Origin: Puniceicoccales bacterium
Lineage (GTDB): Bacteria > Verrucomicrobiota > Verrucomicrobiia > Opitutales > JAIRKQ01
Direction: 5' to 3'
DNA: 9,489 nucleotides
Assembly (NCBI GenBank): GCA_031273725.1
Contig: JAISRG010000053.1
Location: 1-9,489, forward strand
Shown in pieces: positions 1-7,198 of the stretch. The notes beneath the pieces are model-generated. The model was not told the origin of the DNA. It made no database searches and was given only the letters and a program-made list of their open reading frames with translations. The position numbers were made by a program, and so were the translations under genes. How positions within the stretch are numbered: position 1 is the stretch's first letter; each line of letters begins with the position of its first letter.

Positions 1-1
1 T

Positions 2-784
2 GGTGAACGGGGGATTGGTTCGATGAAATGCTATGCCAAGGATGCCGTTATGACAAGCATTGCGGTGCTATCAAATGGGGACATGCGGTGGGCTCTGAAT
101 GCACTGGAAACAATCGTGACCAGTTTGCCCATTGGATCGGAGATAAAAGTCGATGACGTTGAAAAATTTTCCGGCGAACGAGCATTGAGATATGATGCCG
201 ACGAGGATGAACACTATGATCCCATTTCTACGTACATAAAAAGTATGCGCCGATGCGATCCCGAAGCGGCAATATTTTGGCTCACTAAAATGTTAGATAG
301 CGGCGAAGATCCCAGGTTTATTGCACGCCGTCAGGTAATCTTTGCATCCGAAGATATCGGACTGGCGGATTCCAGGGCATTACCTTTGGCAGTCGCATGC
401 TTTGACGCCTGTGAAAAAATCGGGCTGCCGGAATGCGCACTCAATCTTTCACACGTTACCGTATTTCTTGCCACAGCGCCGAAAAGTAATTCCACATACC
501 TAGCGTTATCAAAATGTCGAGCACATGTGGCACAAAATGGATTGCAAAATGTTCCCCTGTGGTTGCGCGATGGACATGGCAAGGCCAATAAACGCGAAGG
601 AAATCAAAAGGATTACAGATATAGCCATGATTACGCATACAACGTTTCCGGACAGTATTGCATGGAACATCCGGAAAAGTTTTGGCATCCCAAAGATTCT
701 GGGAGAGAAAAACAAATTGCCGAACGTGCAAAATTTTGCGAAGATTTACGAAAACAAATTGCTCTCGAAGAACAAAATTCATAA
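2..784 (+). CDS. rarA: RarA/MgsA recombination factor, C-terminal part (copy 1, runs off left edge)
   Basis: RarA is a cytoplasmic AAA+ ATPase that acts at stalled replication forks together with SSB and RecA. The frame is open from the first bases, before the Met at 23, so the gene continues to the left and the Walker motifs are outside the window. Visible are the sensor-2 stretch SNGDMRWALNALE, the FSGERALRYD block and the C-terminal tetramerisation domain with ARR..FASEDIGLADSRAL, ATAPKSNSTY and VPLWLRDGH, all familiar from E. coli RarA. The sensor-2 Arg is kept, but the next residue is Trp where copy 2 (5498-6845) and E. coli have Arg. No frameshift occurs in the 260 codons seen. It stops with TAA and is followed within about 6 bases by an IS630 tail. 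Since copy 2 is broken, this is the better candidate for the working gene, provided its unseen 5' end is sound. Confidence 0.93.
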   Translation, partial: GERGIGSMKCYAKDAVMTSIAVLSNGDMRWALNALETIVTSLPIGSEIKVDDVEKFSGERALRYDADEDEHYDPISTYIKSMRRCDPEAAIFWLTKMLDSGEDPRFIARRQVIFASEDIGLADSRALPLAVACFDACEKIGLPECALNLSHVTVFLATAPKSNSTYLALSKCRAHVAQNGLQNVPLWLRDGHGKANKREGNQKDYRYSHDYAYNVSGQYCMEHPEKFWHPKDSGREKQIAERAKFCEDLRKQIALEEQNS

Positions 785-788
785 GCGG

Positions 789-868
789 CGCACTAAAATG
801 AAGTCGAGCATAGAAATTGGCTTCATGTCTCAAGCGGTAGGAGAGTTTTTTCTTGAGCCAAACCCAGT
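789..868 (-). mobile_element. IS630-family 3' end remnant behind rarA copy 1
   Basis: Read on the minus strand, this is the end of an IS630-type transposase gene and the IS terminus. The terminal GCGCACTAAA resembles TGCACTAAA at 7662. The stretch ATAGAAATTGGCTTCATG corresponds to the reverse complement of the codons for HVANFY at the end of the element at 2655-3605. About 40 bp present in the 7662 remnant are missing. The same internal deletion is in the remnant at 6850, so it predates the segmental duplication. Confidence 0.7.
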
Positions 869-1122
869 AACGCCAGTAACGCTCGACGAGATTTTTTTAA
901 ATTAATCGACTTGGGACCCGATTCTAAAAAATTTTCATTTTTTTGAACAAACTGCAATCCTTTGAGTCTTACTCGATGTAAGGGCGTAAAGTAAGCCCTT
1001 ACCGTTAGATTTAGTTTTTTGATGGGATTATCTCCCGAATGGGGTTGAAAAAGTCAAGGATTTAGTTTTTCCCGCAAATGGCAAAATTTTAAAGAACAAA
1101 GTTAGCAGTTTCAGAGAGTTTT
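869..1122. other. AT-rich spacer without a recognisable gene
   Basis: No convincing coding region. It contains an 8-bp perfect inverted repeat, GTAAGGGC and GCCCTTAC, with a 9-base loop (978-1002). It is not followed directly by a T run, so I do not call it a terminator. The right-hand copy keeps 7 of the 8 pairs. The region near 1015 lacks the terminator hairpin present in the right-hand copy at 7086-7116. Confidence 0.6.
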
Positions 1123-1343
1123 ATGACGGCATTCATGGACAATTTTGGCGACAATTTTTCCGAAAATGCCAGATTATTCCAACTTTTTAAAGCATCTGAA
1201 GAAGACGAAAGGTTGCTCAAAAAGCTCTCAATCATCGAAAGTGTCATCGGAAAATTTAAAAACTTCTTCGGTGTTACTTTATCTGTCTTTCGCTCTCCCT
1301 AAGTCGCTTTCTCCACTATTTGCGCTGATGCTTTCCTAATTTC
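1123..1343 (+). pseudogene. IS982-like transposase C-terminal remnant (copy 1)
   Basis: In the frame of the ATG at 1123 or 1135 one reads a short open stretch with MDNFGDNFSENARLFQLF, then RLLKKLSIIESVIGKFKNFF and a TAA at 1300-1302. The part IIESVIGKFKNFF followed by LSVFRS resembles the conserved end of IS982-family transposases (IIETxNxQLKN ... RHRS). It lacks all catalytic domains and is interrupted relative to copy 2, which reads on to CAGVLAVNFHL. The family assignment rests on this short motif only. The segment before LLKK is not recognised as IS982 and may belong to a different fragment. Confidence 0.5.
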
Positions 1344-1397
1344 CACACCCACATTTAGCGCCGTATTTTGAGATTCGCATGATATTTGATTTCTCTG

Positions 1398-1423
1398 AAA
1401 AAAGCCTCAATCGAAATTGAGGC
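1398..1423 (-). terminator. Rho-independent terminator of the porin gene
   Basis: On the minus strand the stem GCCTCAAT, loop TTCG and stem ATTGAGGC are followed by six T. It is an 8-bp perfect stem with a stable UUCG-type tetraloop, 27 bases past the porin stop codon. This is a textbook intrinsic terminator. Confidence 0.92.
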
Positions 1424-1449
1424 TGTTAAATGATTAAAAGATACCTTTA

Positions 1450-2243
1450 TTAAAATGAACAATCGACAGAAGCATTGAACCAGAAGCTATTCTTATGCCC
1501 TGGAAACACTCTACTTTCACCTAAACCTTCAAGGCCATTTACCAAAGAATCTTTCTTCGCAGAATTTCCTTCATCGGCAATACCAATTTTAGCCTTAGCA
1601 TTGCTATTAAGTTCATATAATAAATCGGCATTTATCCCATCGTAGCAATACCTTTTCTTACCAAAACCGCTAACAACATCTTCCTCTTTGAATTTAAAAG
1701 CATATGGTTTGTTCGATTGATCAAATCCAAGTTGAGCTCCAAGATGAAGTCATAGGCCAGAAAATGTATCGGACAAATCAAAGAAATACCCGGCATGACC
1801 CTCTATCGCAAATTCCCTACGCTCGAAATCATAGAAGCAGTATAAAAATGATACTTAAATCCATAAATTTCACTCGAATTGCGCTTCGCTGATGCTTTTA
1901 TCATTAAGGTATAAGAATGATATTTAAATCCAGCATCAACTGTGTACTGGTATGTTACGGCATATGATACACGAGGATAAAGTGACACGTGATTTAGGCC
2001 ATTCTCACTTTCGATACCAAGAGCCGAACCAATTCCACTATAAATATTAGTTTCATCATTAACCTGATACCCGTTTTTTATTTTAGGTGTAAATGCTTTG
2101 CGGAACTCGTTGCGACCACGATATACATATTCCGTCTGAAACTGAACGCTCGTATCGAAGGAAAACTCTGAATCCATGCCCGCTGCTGCCCATAAGCCCA
2201 CAGCGCTCAGTCCACCTACGGCTGTTTCAAATAATCTTTTCAT
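1450..2243 (-). pseudogene. TorF-like outer-membrane porin, broken by a frameshift and a nonsense codon
   Basis: Starts with MKRLFETAVGG at 2243, preceded by AAAGGAG. The first 20 or so residues look like a signal peptide (LSAVGLWAAAG). The mature start FDTSVQFQTEYVYRGR resembles the TorF/Gcw_chp family of putative porins, which begin with a similar VxxxSxYVxRG barrel strand. The reading frame is then lost near 1835-1840 by a one-base deletion (after GFKYHFYT). It resumes one frame over as FYDFERREFAIEGHAGYFF, meets an in-frame TGA at 1750-1752 (SGL-stop-LHLGAQLGFD), and continues cleanly to NASVDCSF and TAA at 1450. The last residue is Phe, the usual signal for BAM-dependent barrel insertion. 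Repaired length is about 264 residues, normal for such barrels. Promoter, ribosome site and terminator are still in place, so decay looks recent. The family name is by resemblance only. Confidence 0.8.
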
Positions 2244-2295
2244 AAACTCTCCTTTATTAAATTTAGTTTGTAAATACTTTAAGATTTGTGGTTTC

Positions 2296-2324
2296 AATAA
2301 TTTATATTGGAAAAATATTGTCAA
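2296..2324 (-). promoter_or_regulatory. Possible promoter of the porin gene
   Basis: A perfect -35 box TTGACA lies at 2324-2319 on the minus strand, about 75 bases before the porin start. The -10 is unclear: at 17-base spacing one finds ATTATT, a weak match. A better TATAAA sits only 12 bases from the -35. Confidence 0.4.
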
Positions 2325-2474
2325 GCCTTTTCTATTAAAAAATATACGAAAATTAAAGTAAATGGAATAAAAGCAAAAAATTCTAGATTCAGTCGCCAAA
2401 CAAAGGCAACCTGATAGAGCAGGAGTGGAAGGCAGAAAGGAAAGAATGGATGTTTTTACCATATTCTGTACTAA

Positions 2475-2572
2475 ATTAACGTAAAATTACTTTTGGGTTC
2501 ATGCTGTTGATTTTTACTACCACCTTTTTCTTGCTTTGAACTTTAATTATGGGACCTTTTCGTTTAGTGCAA
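2475..2572 (+). mobile_element. IS630-family 3' end remnant
   Basis: Reads FWVHAVDFYYHLFLALNFNYGTFSFSA, a diverged version of the tail LWRHVANFYDRFSIALNLNYGT of the transposase at 3324-3623. It ends in CGTTTAGTGCA, the same terminus as the minus-strand remnant at 7662. Only the last hundred or so bases of the element survive. Between it and the porin start (2325-2474) I see no gene. Confidence 0.7.
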
Positions 2573-2654
2573 TACAGTTATAGAACTATGTTATTTAGTT
2601 GAAATATTCCTTTACGAGAACAGGAGGGCAAAATTTCATAAGGGCTCATGCTGG

Positions 2655-2668
2655 TATAATGTGCTTGA
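2655..2668 (+). repeat. Left inverted repeat of the IS630 element
   Basis: TATAATGTGCTTGA, inverse of 3592-3605 with one mismatch. The similarity weakens beyond this (GAAAAG against GATAAAG). Confidence 0.75.
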
Positions 2669-2674
2669 AAAGCA

Positions 2675-2703
2675 TTGACACTTTTACAAAGAAAAGATAA
2701 AAA
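2675..2703 (+). promoter_or_regulatory. Transposase promoter inside the IS left end
   Basis: Perfect TTGACA at 2675-2680, 17-base spacer, then TAAAAA at 2698-2703 (4 of 6 matches to the -10 consensus). It sits just inside the inverted repeat and 21 bases before the orfA start. Confidence 0.6.
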
Positions 2704-2724
2704 CAAAGGGAAAAGGAGGAAATT

Positions 2725-3114
2725 ATGACCAAGGCCTATTCATTAGATTTGAGGGAAAAGGTGATGGCATACGTGAACTCCGGAAAGAAGAAAATAGAAG
2801 AGATGAAAATTTTCAACTTGCATAGGAGAACAATATACCGGTGGGAGAGAAGGCTGCGAGAAGAAAGATTGGCAGCAACGGAGAGCAAGATTCAAAATCC
2901 GAAAAAATTGTACCCAGAGGAGTTGAGAGAGTACATCAAGAACAATCCGGTTAAGACTCTGAAAGAGATAGGAGCGGCATTTCGAGCAAATGATGCTTCT
3001 GCTCTTTACAGAATAAGGCAGCTTGGGATTACCTATAAAAAAACATATTATACAAGAAGCAGGACAAAGAAAAGCGGAGAGCATTCACGAAATTCATCAA
3101 TCAAAAGCAAGTAA
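2725..3114 (+). CDS. IS630 transposase OrfA (N-terminal DNA-binding part)
   Basis: A 129-residue protein starting MTKAYSLDLREKVMAYV, the standard opening of IS630 transposases. A helix-turn-helix follows (roughly residues 20-45, with FNLHRRTIYRWERR) and a second DNA-binding segment (roughly 70-105, ELREYIKNNPVKTLKEIGAAF). It binds the element ends; alone it lacks the DDE catalytic residues. The start is fixed by a strong AAGGAGG five bases upstream. The last 26 residues, after TYKK, are out of frame with the true transposase. At the A7 run (3037-3043) a -1 shift leads to KQDKEKRRAFTKFINQKQ and the catalytic domain. The shift may be programmed, since many IS630 elements are split this way, or a mutation. 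Confidence 0.88.
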   Translation: MTKAYSLDLREKVMAYVNSGKKKIEEMKIFNLHRRTIYRWERRLREERLAATESKIQNPKKLYPEELREYIKNNPVKTLKEIGAAFRANDASALYRIRQLGITYKKTYYTRSRTKKSGEHSRNSSIKSK

Positions 3115-3623
3115 AAGATCTTGTTTTTGTAGATGAATCCGGCATAAACCATCAAGACATCAAGAAATATACCTGGTCGGAAAAAGGAGTTAAGATCATC
3201 GGAGAAAGAAGCGGAGCTGCTCGCCATAGGCGGACAATAGTTATCGCCGGGATCTGTTGTGGAAAGATCATGGCTCCATTTTACTTCGATGATTACACGA
3301 ATACCGACAACTTTTGCTTTTGATTGGAAAAAGTTTTATGCCAAGAATTGCGTTCTGGGCAAGTTGTCATCATGGATAACGCTTCGTTTCATAAATCCCC
3401 TCGTGTTCGTGAAATTGTCGAAAATGTCGGTTGTCAACTGCTCTATCTGCCGCCCTATTCGTCGGACCTCAACCCCACTGACCACGACTGGGCTTGGCTT
3501 AAAATTAAACTTTCCTATCTTTGGCGTCATGTTGCCAATTTTTACGACAGATTTTCTATCGCTCTTAATCTTAATTATGGGACTATCTTTATCAAGTACA
3601 TTATAGAAATGTTTTATGGGTAA
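3042..3623 (+). pseudogene. IS630 transposase OrfB (DDE domain), interrupted by TGA
   Basis: In the -1 frame relative to orfA this reads KQVKDLVFVDESGINHQ (first catalytic Asp), then IVIAGICCGKIMAPFYFDDYTNTDNF. A TGA at 3321-3323 follows, then LEKVLCQELRSGQVVIMDNASFHKS (second Asp), LPPYSSDLNPTDHDWAWLK (third acidic residue) and a tail to TAA at 3621-3623. The TGA stands where relatives have Trp (FxFWxEKVL), a one-base change. The third catalytic residue is Asp in NPTD instead of the usual Glu in NPIE, 34 residues after the second Asp (DD34D rather than DD34E). The stop codon lies just outside the right inverted repeat, so the last residues come from flanking DNA. Confidence 0.85.
3592..3605 (+). 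repeat. Right inverted repeat of the IS630 element
   Basis: TCAAGTACATTATA, inverse of 2655-2668 with one mismatch. It ends in TA, as expected for an IS630 target site. Confidence 0.75.
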
Positions 3624-3644
3624 CTAAAATAATAGGGGTTTTTT

Positions 3645-4037
3645 ATGATGCGAGTCAATTTTTTTACGGAAAATTCGCTCGTTATGGATAAATTTCATGT
3701 CTACACTACCAGACAATCATGGGTTAATGCTTTCAAGGGAAAAACCGGAGGCGGTTGGTTTGCACTAAAAGTCTTTTGCTGGAATGTATTTATGCTTTTG
3801 GCTTTCGCATGCCAATCGATCTTTGCTTCAATAGCAAACGAATACGTTGATGAAATTCTGCAATATGTGCATGTTTTTATCAATGAAAATGATTTGAGAG
3901 AAGTAAACATTGAAGGTCAATACTCCATCGGTGATTTTGGGACGCGACAAAGAACGGGGGACATCTCCTTAGACAAGAAGCCGTCAACATCGCCAAAGCG
4001 TTCAATGATGCCATATCCCTGTCGGGTATCATTTTGA
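3645..4037 (+). CDS. Unrecognised membrane or exported protein fragment fused to out-of-frame ffh sequence
   Basis: I do not recognise this protein. It starts MMRVNFFTEN at 3645 (a second Met follows directly), with AGGGG about six bases upstream. Residues 38-64 (WFALKVFCWNVFMLLAF then ACQSIFASIA) form one strong hydrophobic segment, either a membrane anchor or a late signal sequence with possible cleavage after ASIA. The next 45 residues are polar (NEYVDEILQYVHVFINEND). From about residue 110 (DKKPSTSPKR) the DNA is ffh read in the wrong frame, so the natural C-terminus has been cut off at the 3973 junction. It lies between the IS630 element and the ffh fragment. Whether it is expressed is unknown. 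It may be the 5' end of a real exported protein truncated by the rearrangement. Confidence 0.45.
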   Translation: MMRVNFFTENSLVMDKFHVYTTRQSWVNAFKGKTGGGWFALKVFCWNVFMLLAFACQSIFASIANEYVDEILQYVHVFINENDLREVNIEGQYSIGDFGTRQRTGDISLDKKPSTSPKRSMMPYPCRVSF

Positions 4038-4641
4038 CGAAAATCGATGGAGATGCTCGTGGTGGGGCTGCATTGTCGATGAAGTATGTCAAGGGGTCCC
4101 GATAGAGTTCGTTGGTACCGGCGAAAAACTCGCAGATTTTTCTGTATTTCATCCAAAACGAATAACCAATCGCTTTTTGGGAATGGGAGATGTTGTGTCC
4201 CTCGTCGAAAAAACGCAACAGCATGTCGATGAGCAGGAACGGGAAAAATTATCGAAAAAGATAAAAAAGGCGGAGCTCGACCTAAATCACTTCCTAACGA
4301 GCATCCAGCAGATTAAAAAAATGGGACCGATGTCCATACTAATGGGAATGCATCCCGGAAAACCAAAAATTCCAACGGCGGATTCCGATAACGAAAAAAT
4401 GAAAATGAACGAAGCGATTATCCAATCCATGACAATCCAAGAGCGCGCTAAATCAGCCATCATTAATTCTTGGCGCCGCACGAGGATAGCAAAAGGTGCT
4501 GGTGTGGAGCTCAAGGATGTTAATGCGCTTCTAAAACAATTTTCCCAGATGCAAAAGATCATGAAATCGTGTAAGGGCGAGAAAGATATTGAAAAAATAC
4601 AGGCATTTGCATCACAATTTAATCTGCATATCGGCAAATAA
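3974..4641 (+). pseudogene. ffh: Signal recognition particle GTPase Ffh, 5'-truncated and frameshifted
   Basis: Ffh binds 4.5S RNA and signal sequences and delivers ribosomes to FtsY. Recognisable sequence begins abruptly with QEAVNIAKAFNDAISLSGIILTKIDGDARGG, which matches E. coli Ffh just after DAMTG. The N domain and the GTPase motifs G1-G3 are absent. A one-base deletion near 4088-4092 (KYV then GVPIEFVGTGEK) shifts the frame. The rest is open to TAA at 4641: FLGMGDVVSLVEKTQ and the M domain with SMTIQERAKSAIINSWRR and IAKGAGVELKDVNALLKQF. The RNA-binding motif has Trp where SRRxRIA expects Arg. The C-terminus is short and lacks the usual Met-rich end. Because ffh is essential, an intact copy must exist elsewhere. 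lpxA follows after 61 bases. Confidence 0.9.
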
Positions 4642-4702
4642 AAATTTCATTGAAATAACAATACCTTGGCTTGGCCAATGTATTTAAGAGGATGTGGGTA
4701 TC

Positions 4703-5520
4703 ATGTCGGGTGTGCACGATTTGGCAATAATTGACAAAAATGTTTCACTGGGGGACGAAGTGCAAATCGGGCCCTATGCTCTTATCGAGGATGATGTCAA
4801 AATCGGAAATGGCACAGTTATTGAAAGTCATGCCATTGTAAGAAGTGATACAATTATCGGAGATAGATGTTTTGTCGATAGTTTTGCAGTCATCGGTGGA
4901 CCTCCGCAGGATGAGTCTTTTGACACCGCTATTCCCAGTGGAGTAATCGTTGGCAATGATACCATTATTCGAGAGTGTGTAACCATTCACCGTTCAACTA
5001 ACGAATCTGGGTTTACAAAAATACGAAATTCTTGCATGTTACAATCTGGAGCACACGTTGCCTATGATTGTGAAGTCGGAGACCACACCATATTGGCCTC
5101 CGGTTCAATGTTGGGCGCTAAGGTCAAGTTGAGCCAAAAATATTTCATCGGTGGTGGGCAGCCGTCCACCAGAATGTTGTCGTTGGAGATTATGTCATTT
5201 TATCGGGGAATTCAGCAACGGCCCTCGACGTCCGTCCATACGTCATGGCAGCAGAAGTTTCCACTAAAAGATTGAATTTGGCTTGCCTGCGGGGTGAGAA
5301 AGTAGACAATGGAAACGTCATTGCCCTAAAAGATTTTTTCCGGGAGTTTTATGAAAGAAATGGAAATTTTAAAGATCGGGCTAAAGCTTTGATAGAAAGT
5401 GGGTATGGGAGGACCTATGAAACTTTAAATTTCCTAAACTTTTTTCTCGGGGAATCCAAGAGAGGAGTCGCCCCAAAACGTCATAAAATAGTAAAATATG
5501 ACACCGCGCGAACAGAATGA
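4703..5520 (+). pseudogene. lpxA: UDP-GlcNAc acyltransferase LpxA, one frameshift and altered active-site residues
   Basis: LpxA transfers a hydroxyacyl chain from ACP to UDP-GlcNAc, the first step of lipid A synthesis. From ATG 4703 (AGAGGA about ten bases upstream) the left-handed beta-helix hexapeptide repeats are clear (VQIGPYALIEDDVKIGNGTVI), followed by VTIHRSTNESGFTKI. A one-base deletion in the G run near 5155-5160 moves the frame. It continues as AAVHQNVVVGDYVILSGNSA, MAAEVSTKRLNLACLRG and the helical C-terminus to TGA at 5520. Repaired length is about 273 residues, close to the family norm. The catalytic His of the AHxAHDC motif (E. coli His125) is Tyr here (GAHVAYDC), and the position of His144 is Lys; His122 and His160 are kept. 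The gene overlaps the start of rarA by 23 bases, indicating a former operon. Confidence 0.88.
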
Positions 5521-6845
5521 ATTTGAATTTGACGACTTATCCGGAGAAAAAACTTCCCATCGTTATATTCCATTAGCCACAAAAATGCGACCGAGGACTC
5601 TGCTTGAAATATAGTTGGCCAGGAACACATACTCGGTCCGAAATGTTTACTGCCAAAACTCATAAAATCAGGAACATTTTCCAGCATAATTCTCTGTGGG
5701 ACGCCCGGTTGCGGAAAAACGACACTTGCCGAAGTTATCGCAAATGAAACAAAATCAAAATTCATCAAGATTAATGCGGTATTGTCAAATGTTTCTGAAC
5801 TGCGAGAAATTCTTATGGTATCGGAAGGCATCCCGAACAGAATATTTTGTTCTTCATCGATGAAATTCACCGTTTTAACAAAGCTCAACAGGACCTACTG
5901 TTGCCGGATGTGGAGGATGCCAATATTCGGCTGATTGGGGCCACCACTCATAATCCAGGTTTCTACGTAATCTCTCCCCTTTTGAGCAGGAGCCATCTGT
6001 TTAAATTAAACCCCGTGAATACTGCGGTGATTGCAAAAATTTTAGCCCAGGCGCTGTCAGATGGCGAACGGGGGATTGGATCGATGAAATGTTATGCCCA
6101 GGATGCCGTTATGACAAGCATTGCGGTGCTATCAAATGGGGACATGCGACGGGCTCTGAATGCACTGGAAACGATCGTGATCAGTTTGCCCATTGGACCG
6201 GAAATAAAAGTCGATGACGTTGAAAAGTTTTCCGGCGAACGGGCATTGAGATATGATGCCGATGAGGATGAACACTATGATACCATTTCTGCGTACATAA
6301 AAAGTATGCGCGGATGCGATCCAGATGCGGCAATATTTTGGCTCACTAAAATGTTAGATAGCGGCGAAGATCCCAGGTTCATTGCACGCCGTATGGTAAT
6401 ATTTGCATCCGAAGATATCGGACTTGCGGATTCCAGGGCATTACCCTTGGCAGTTGCATGCTTTGACGCCTGTGAAAAAATCGGACTGCCGGAATGCGCA
6501 CTCAATCTTGCGCACGTTACCGTATTCCTCGCCACAGCACCGAAAAGTAACTCCACATACCTAGCGCTATCAAAATGTCGAGCACATGTGGCACAAAATG
6601 GATTGCAAAATGTTCCCCTGTGGTTGCGCGATGGACATGGCAAGGCCAATAAACGCGAAGGAAATCAAAGGGATTACAAATATAGCCACGATTACGCATA
6701 CAACGTTTCCGGGCAGTATTACATGGAACAACCGGAAAAGTTTTGGCACCCCAAAGATTCTGGGGGAGAAAAACAAATTGCCGAACGTGCAAAATTTTGC
6801 GAAGATTTACGAAAACAAATTGCCCCAGACGGACAAAATTCTTAA
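5498..6845 (+). pseudogene. rarA: RarA/MgsA, second copy, two frameshifts
   Basis: From ATG 5498 it reads MTPREQNEFEFDD to PLATKMRPRTLLEI, then TAG at 5612. An extra TA (or a one-base loss) at 5610-5613 breaks the frame before VGQEHILGP. The next frame holds Walker A GTPGCGKTT (5698-5724) and VSELREILMVSEG. A one-base deletion near 5828 leads to the third frame with HPEQNILFFIDEIHRFNKAQQD (Walker B), GATTHNP (sensor 1), LLSRSHLF (Arg finger) and the complete C-terminal part to TAA at 6845. That part is open from 5829 on, and a TTG at 5847 could in principle start a Walker A-less fragment. Repaired length, about 450, equals E. coli RarA. Against copy 1 the C-terminal part shows about 47 base differences, only about 18 of them changing the protein, so both copies spent time under selection before this one broke. 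Confidence 0.92.
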
Positions 6846-6849
6846 ACAG

Positions 6850-6930
6850 CGCACTAAAATGAAGTCGACCATAAAAATTGGCAACATGTTACCAAAGGTA
6901 GGAAGGTTTATTTTTGAGCCAAGCCCAGTA
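6850..6930 (-). mobile_element. IS630-family 3' end remnant behind rarA copy 2
   Basis: Begins with GCGCACTAAA four bases after the rarA stop. It contains the complement of the HVANFY tail codons (ATAAAAATTGGCAACATG) and ends near GAGCCAAGCCCAG, which matches the complement of the WAWLK region at 3488-3505. It has the same internal deletion as the remnant at 789-868, so it was copied with the segment. Confidence 0.75.
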
Positions 6931-7085
6931 ACGCTCGACGAGATTTCTTCTAAATTAATCGACTGTAAATCAGATTCTAAAAAATTTTTCATTTTTTTGA
7001 ACAAATTGAAATCCTTTGAGTCTTACTACATGTAAGGGTATAAAGTAACCCCTTACCGTTAGATTTAGTTTGATAAAAATTACAC

Positions 7086-7116
7086 GGGCGGGATGTATTT
7101 CTCGCCCAGTTTTTTT
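7086..7116 (+). terminator. Rho-independent terminator downstream of rarA copy 2
   Basis: Stem GGGCGGGA pairs with TCTCGCCC (8 bp, one G-T pair) around the loop TGTATT, followed after AG by seven T. It would end transcripts coming from ffh-lpxA-rarA. The left copy has lost it by a deletion between short AGTTTT repeats. Confidence 0.88.
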
Positions 7117-7198
7117 GATGGGATTATCTACCGAATGGAGTTGAAAAAGTCAAGGATTTAGTTTTTCACGCAAATGGCAAAATTTTAAAGAACAAAGT

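Larger units (their letters stand above)
1..1343 (+). repeat. Segmental duplication, left copy
   Basis: This segment matches 6062-7471 in the same orientation. Through rarA the offset is a constant 6061 bases with no indels. I counted about 47 mismatches in 784 bases (about 94% identity). Homology continues past the rarA stop through the IS630 tail remnant, a spacer and the IS982-like remnant, and fades near 1343. The left boundary is outside the window. Differences from the right copy behind the gene: a duplicated CCAGTAACG near 868-887, loss of a terminator hairpin near 1015, and absence of a 20-bp tandem duplication. Confidence 0.92.
2655..3605 (+). mobile_element. IS630-family insertion sequence, nearly complete
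   Basis: Bounded by TATAATGTGCTTGA (2655-2668) and the inverse TCAAGTACATTATA (3592-3605), 13 of 14 matching. The outermost TA at each end fits the TA target preference of the IS630/Tc1-mariner group. The element of about 950 bp carries a promoter, orfA (helix-turn-helix) and orfB (DDE domain) linked through a run of seven A. A TGA inside orfB probably makes it inactive. Confidence 0.85.

Noticed and set aside
456..833. Minus-strand and alternate-frame ORFs overlapping rarA, repeated at 6275-7035
   Set aside because: They appear in both copies only because rarA is duplicated; they have no ribosome sites and do not resemble proteins I know.
978..1002. Hairpin GTAAGGGC/GCCCTTAC as a terminator
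   Set aside because: The stem is good but the nearest T run is about 12 bases away, and the right-hand copy has its own clear terminator further on.
1803..2462. Extended minus-strand start of the porin ORF at 2462
   Set aside because: The extra 73 residues precede a good signal peptide and ribosome site at 2243 and overlap the promoter and IS debris.
1750..3323. UGA read as Trp (two in-frame TGA codons at positions where Trp would fit)
   Set aside because: All Trp codons in the intact genes rarA copy 1 and the integrase are TGG, lpxA and the integrase end in TGA, and the porin gene also carries a frameshift that recoding would not cure. Simple G-to-A decay explains both.
5847..6845. A separate functional 332-residue protein starting at TTG 5847
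   Set aside because: It begins inside Walker B and lacks Walker A; the missing N-terminus is present just upstream in shifted frames, so it is a broken rarA.
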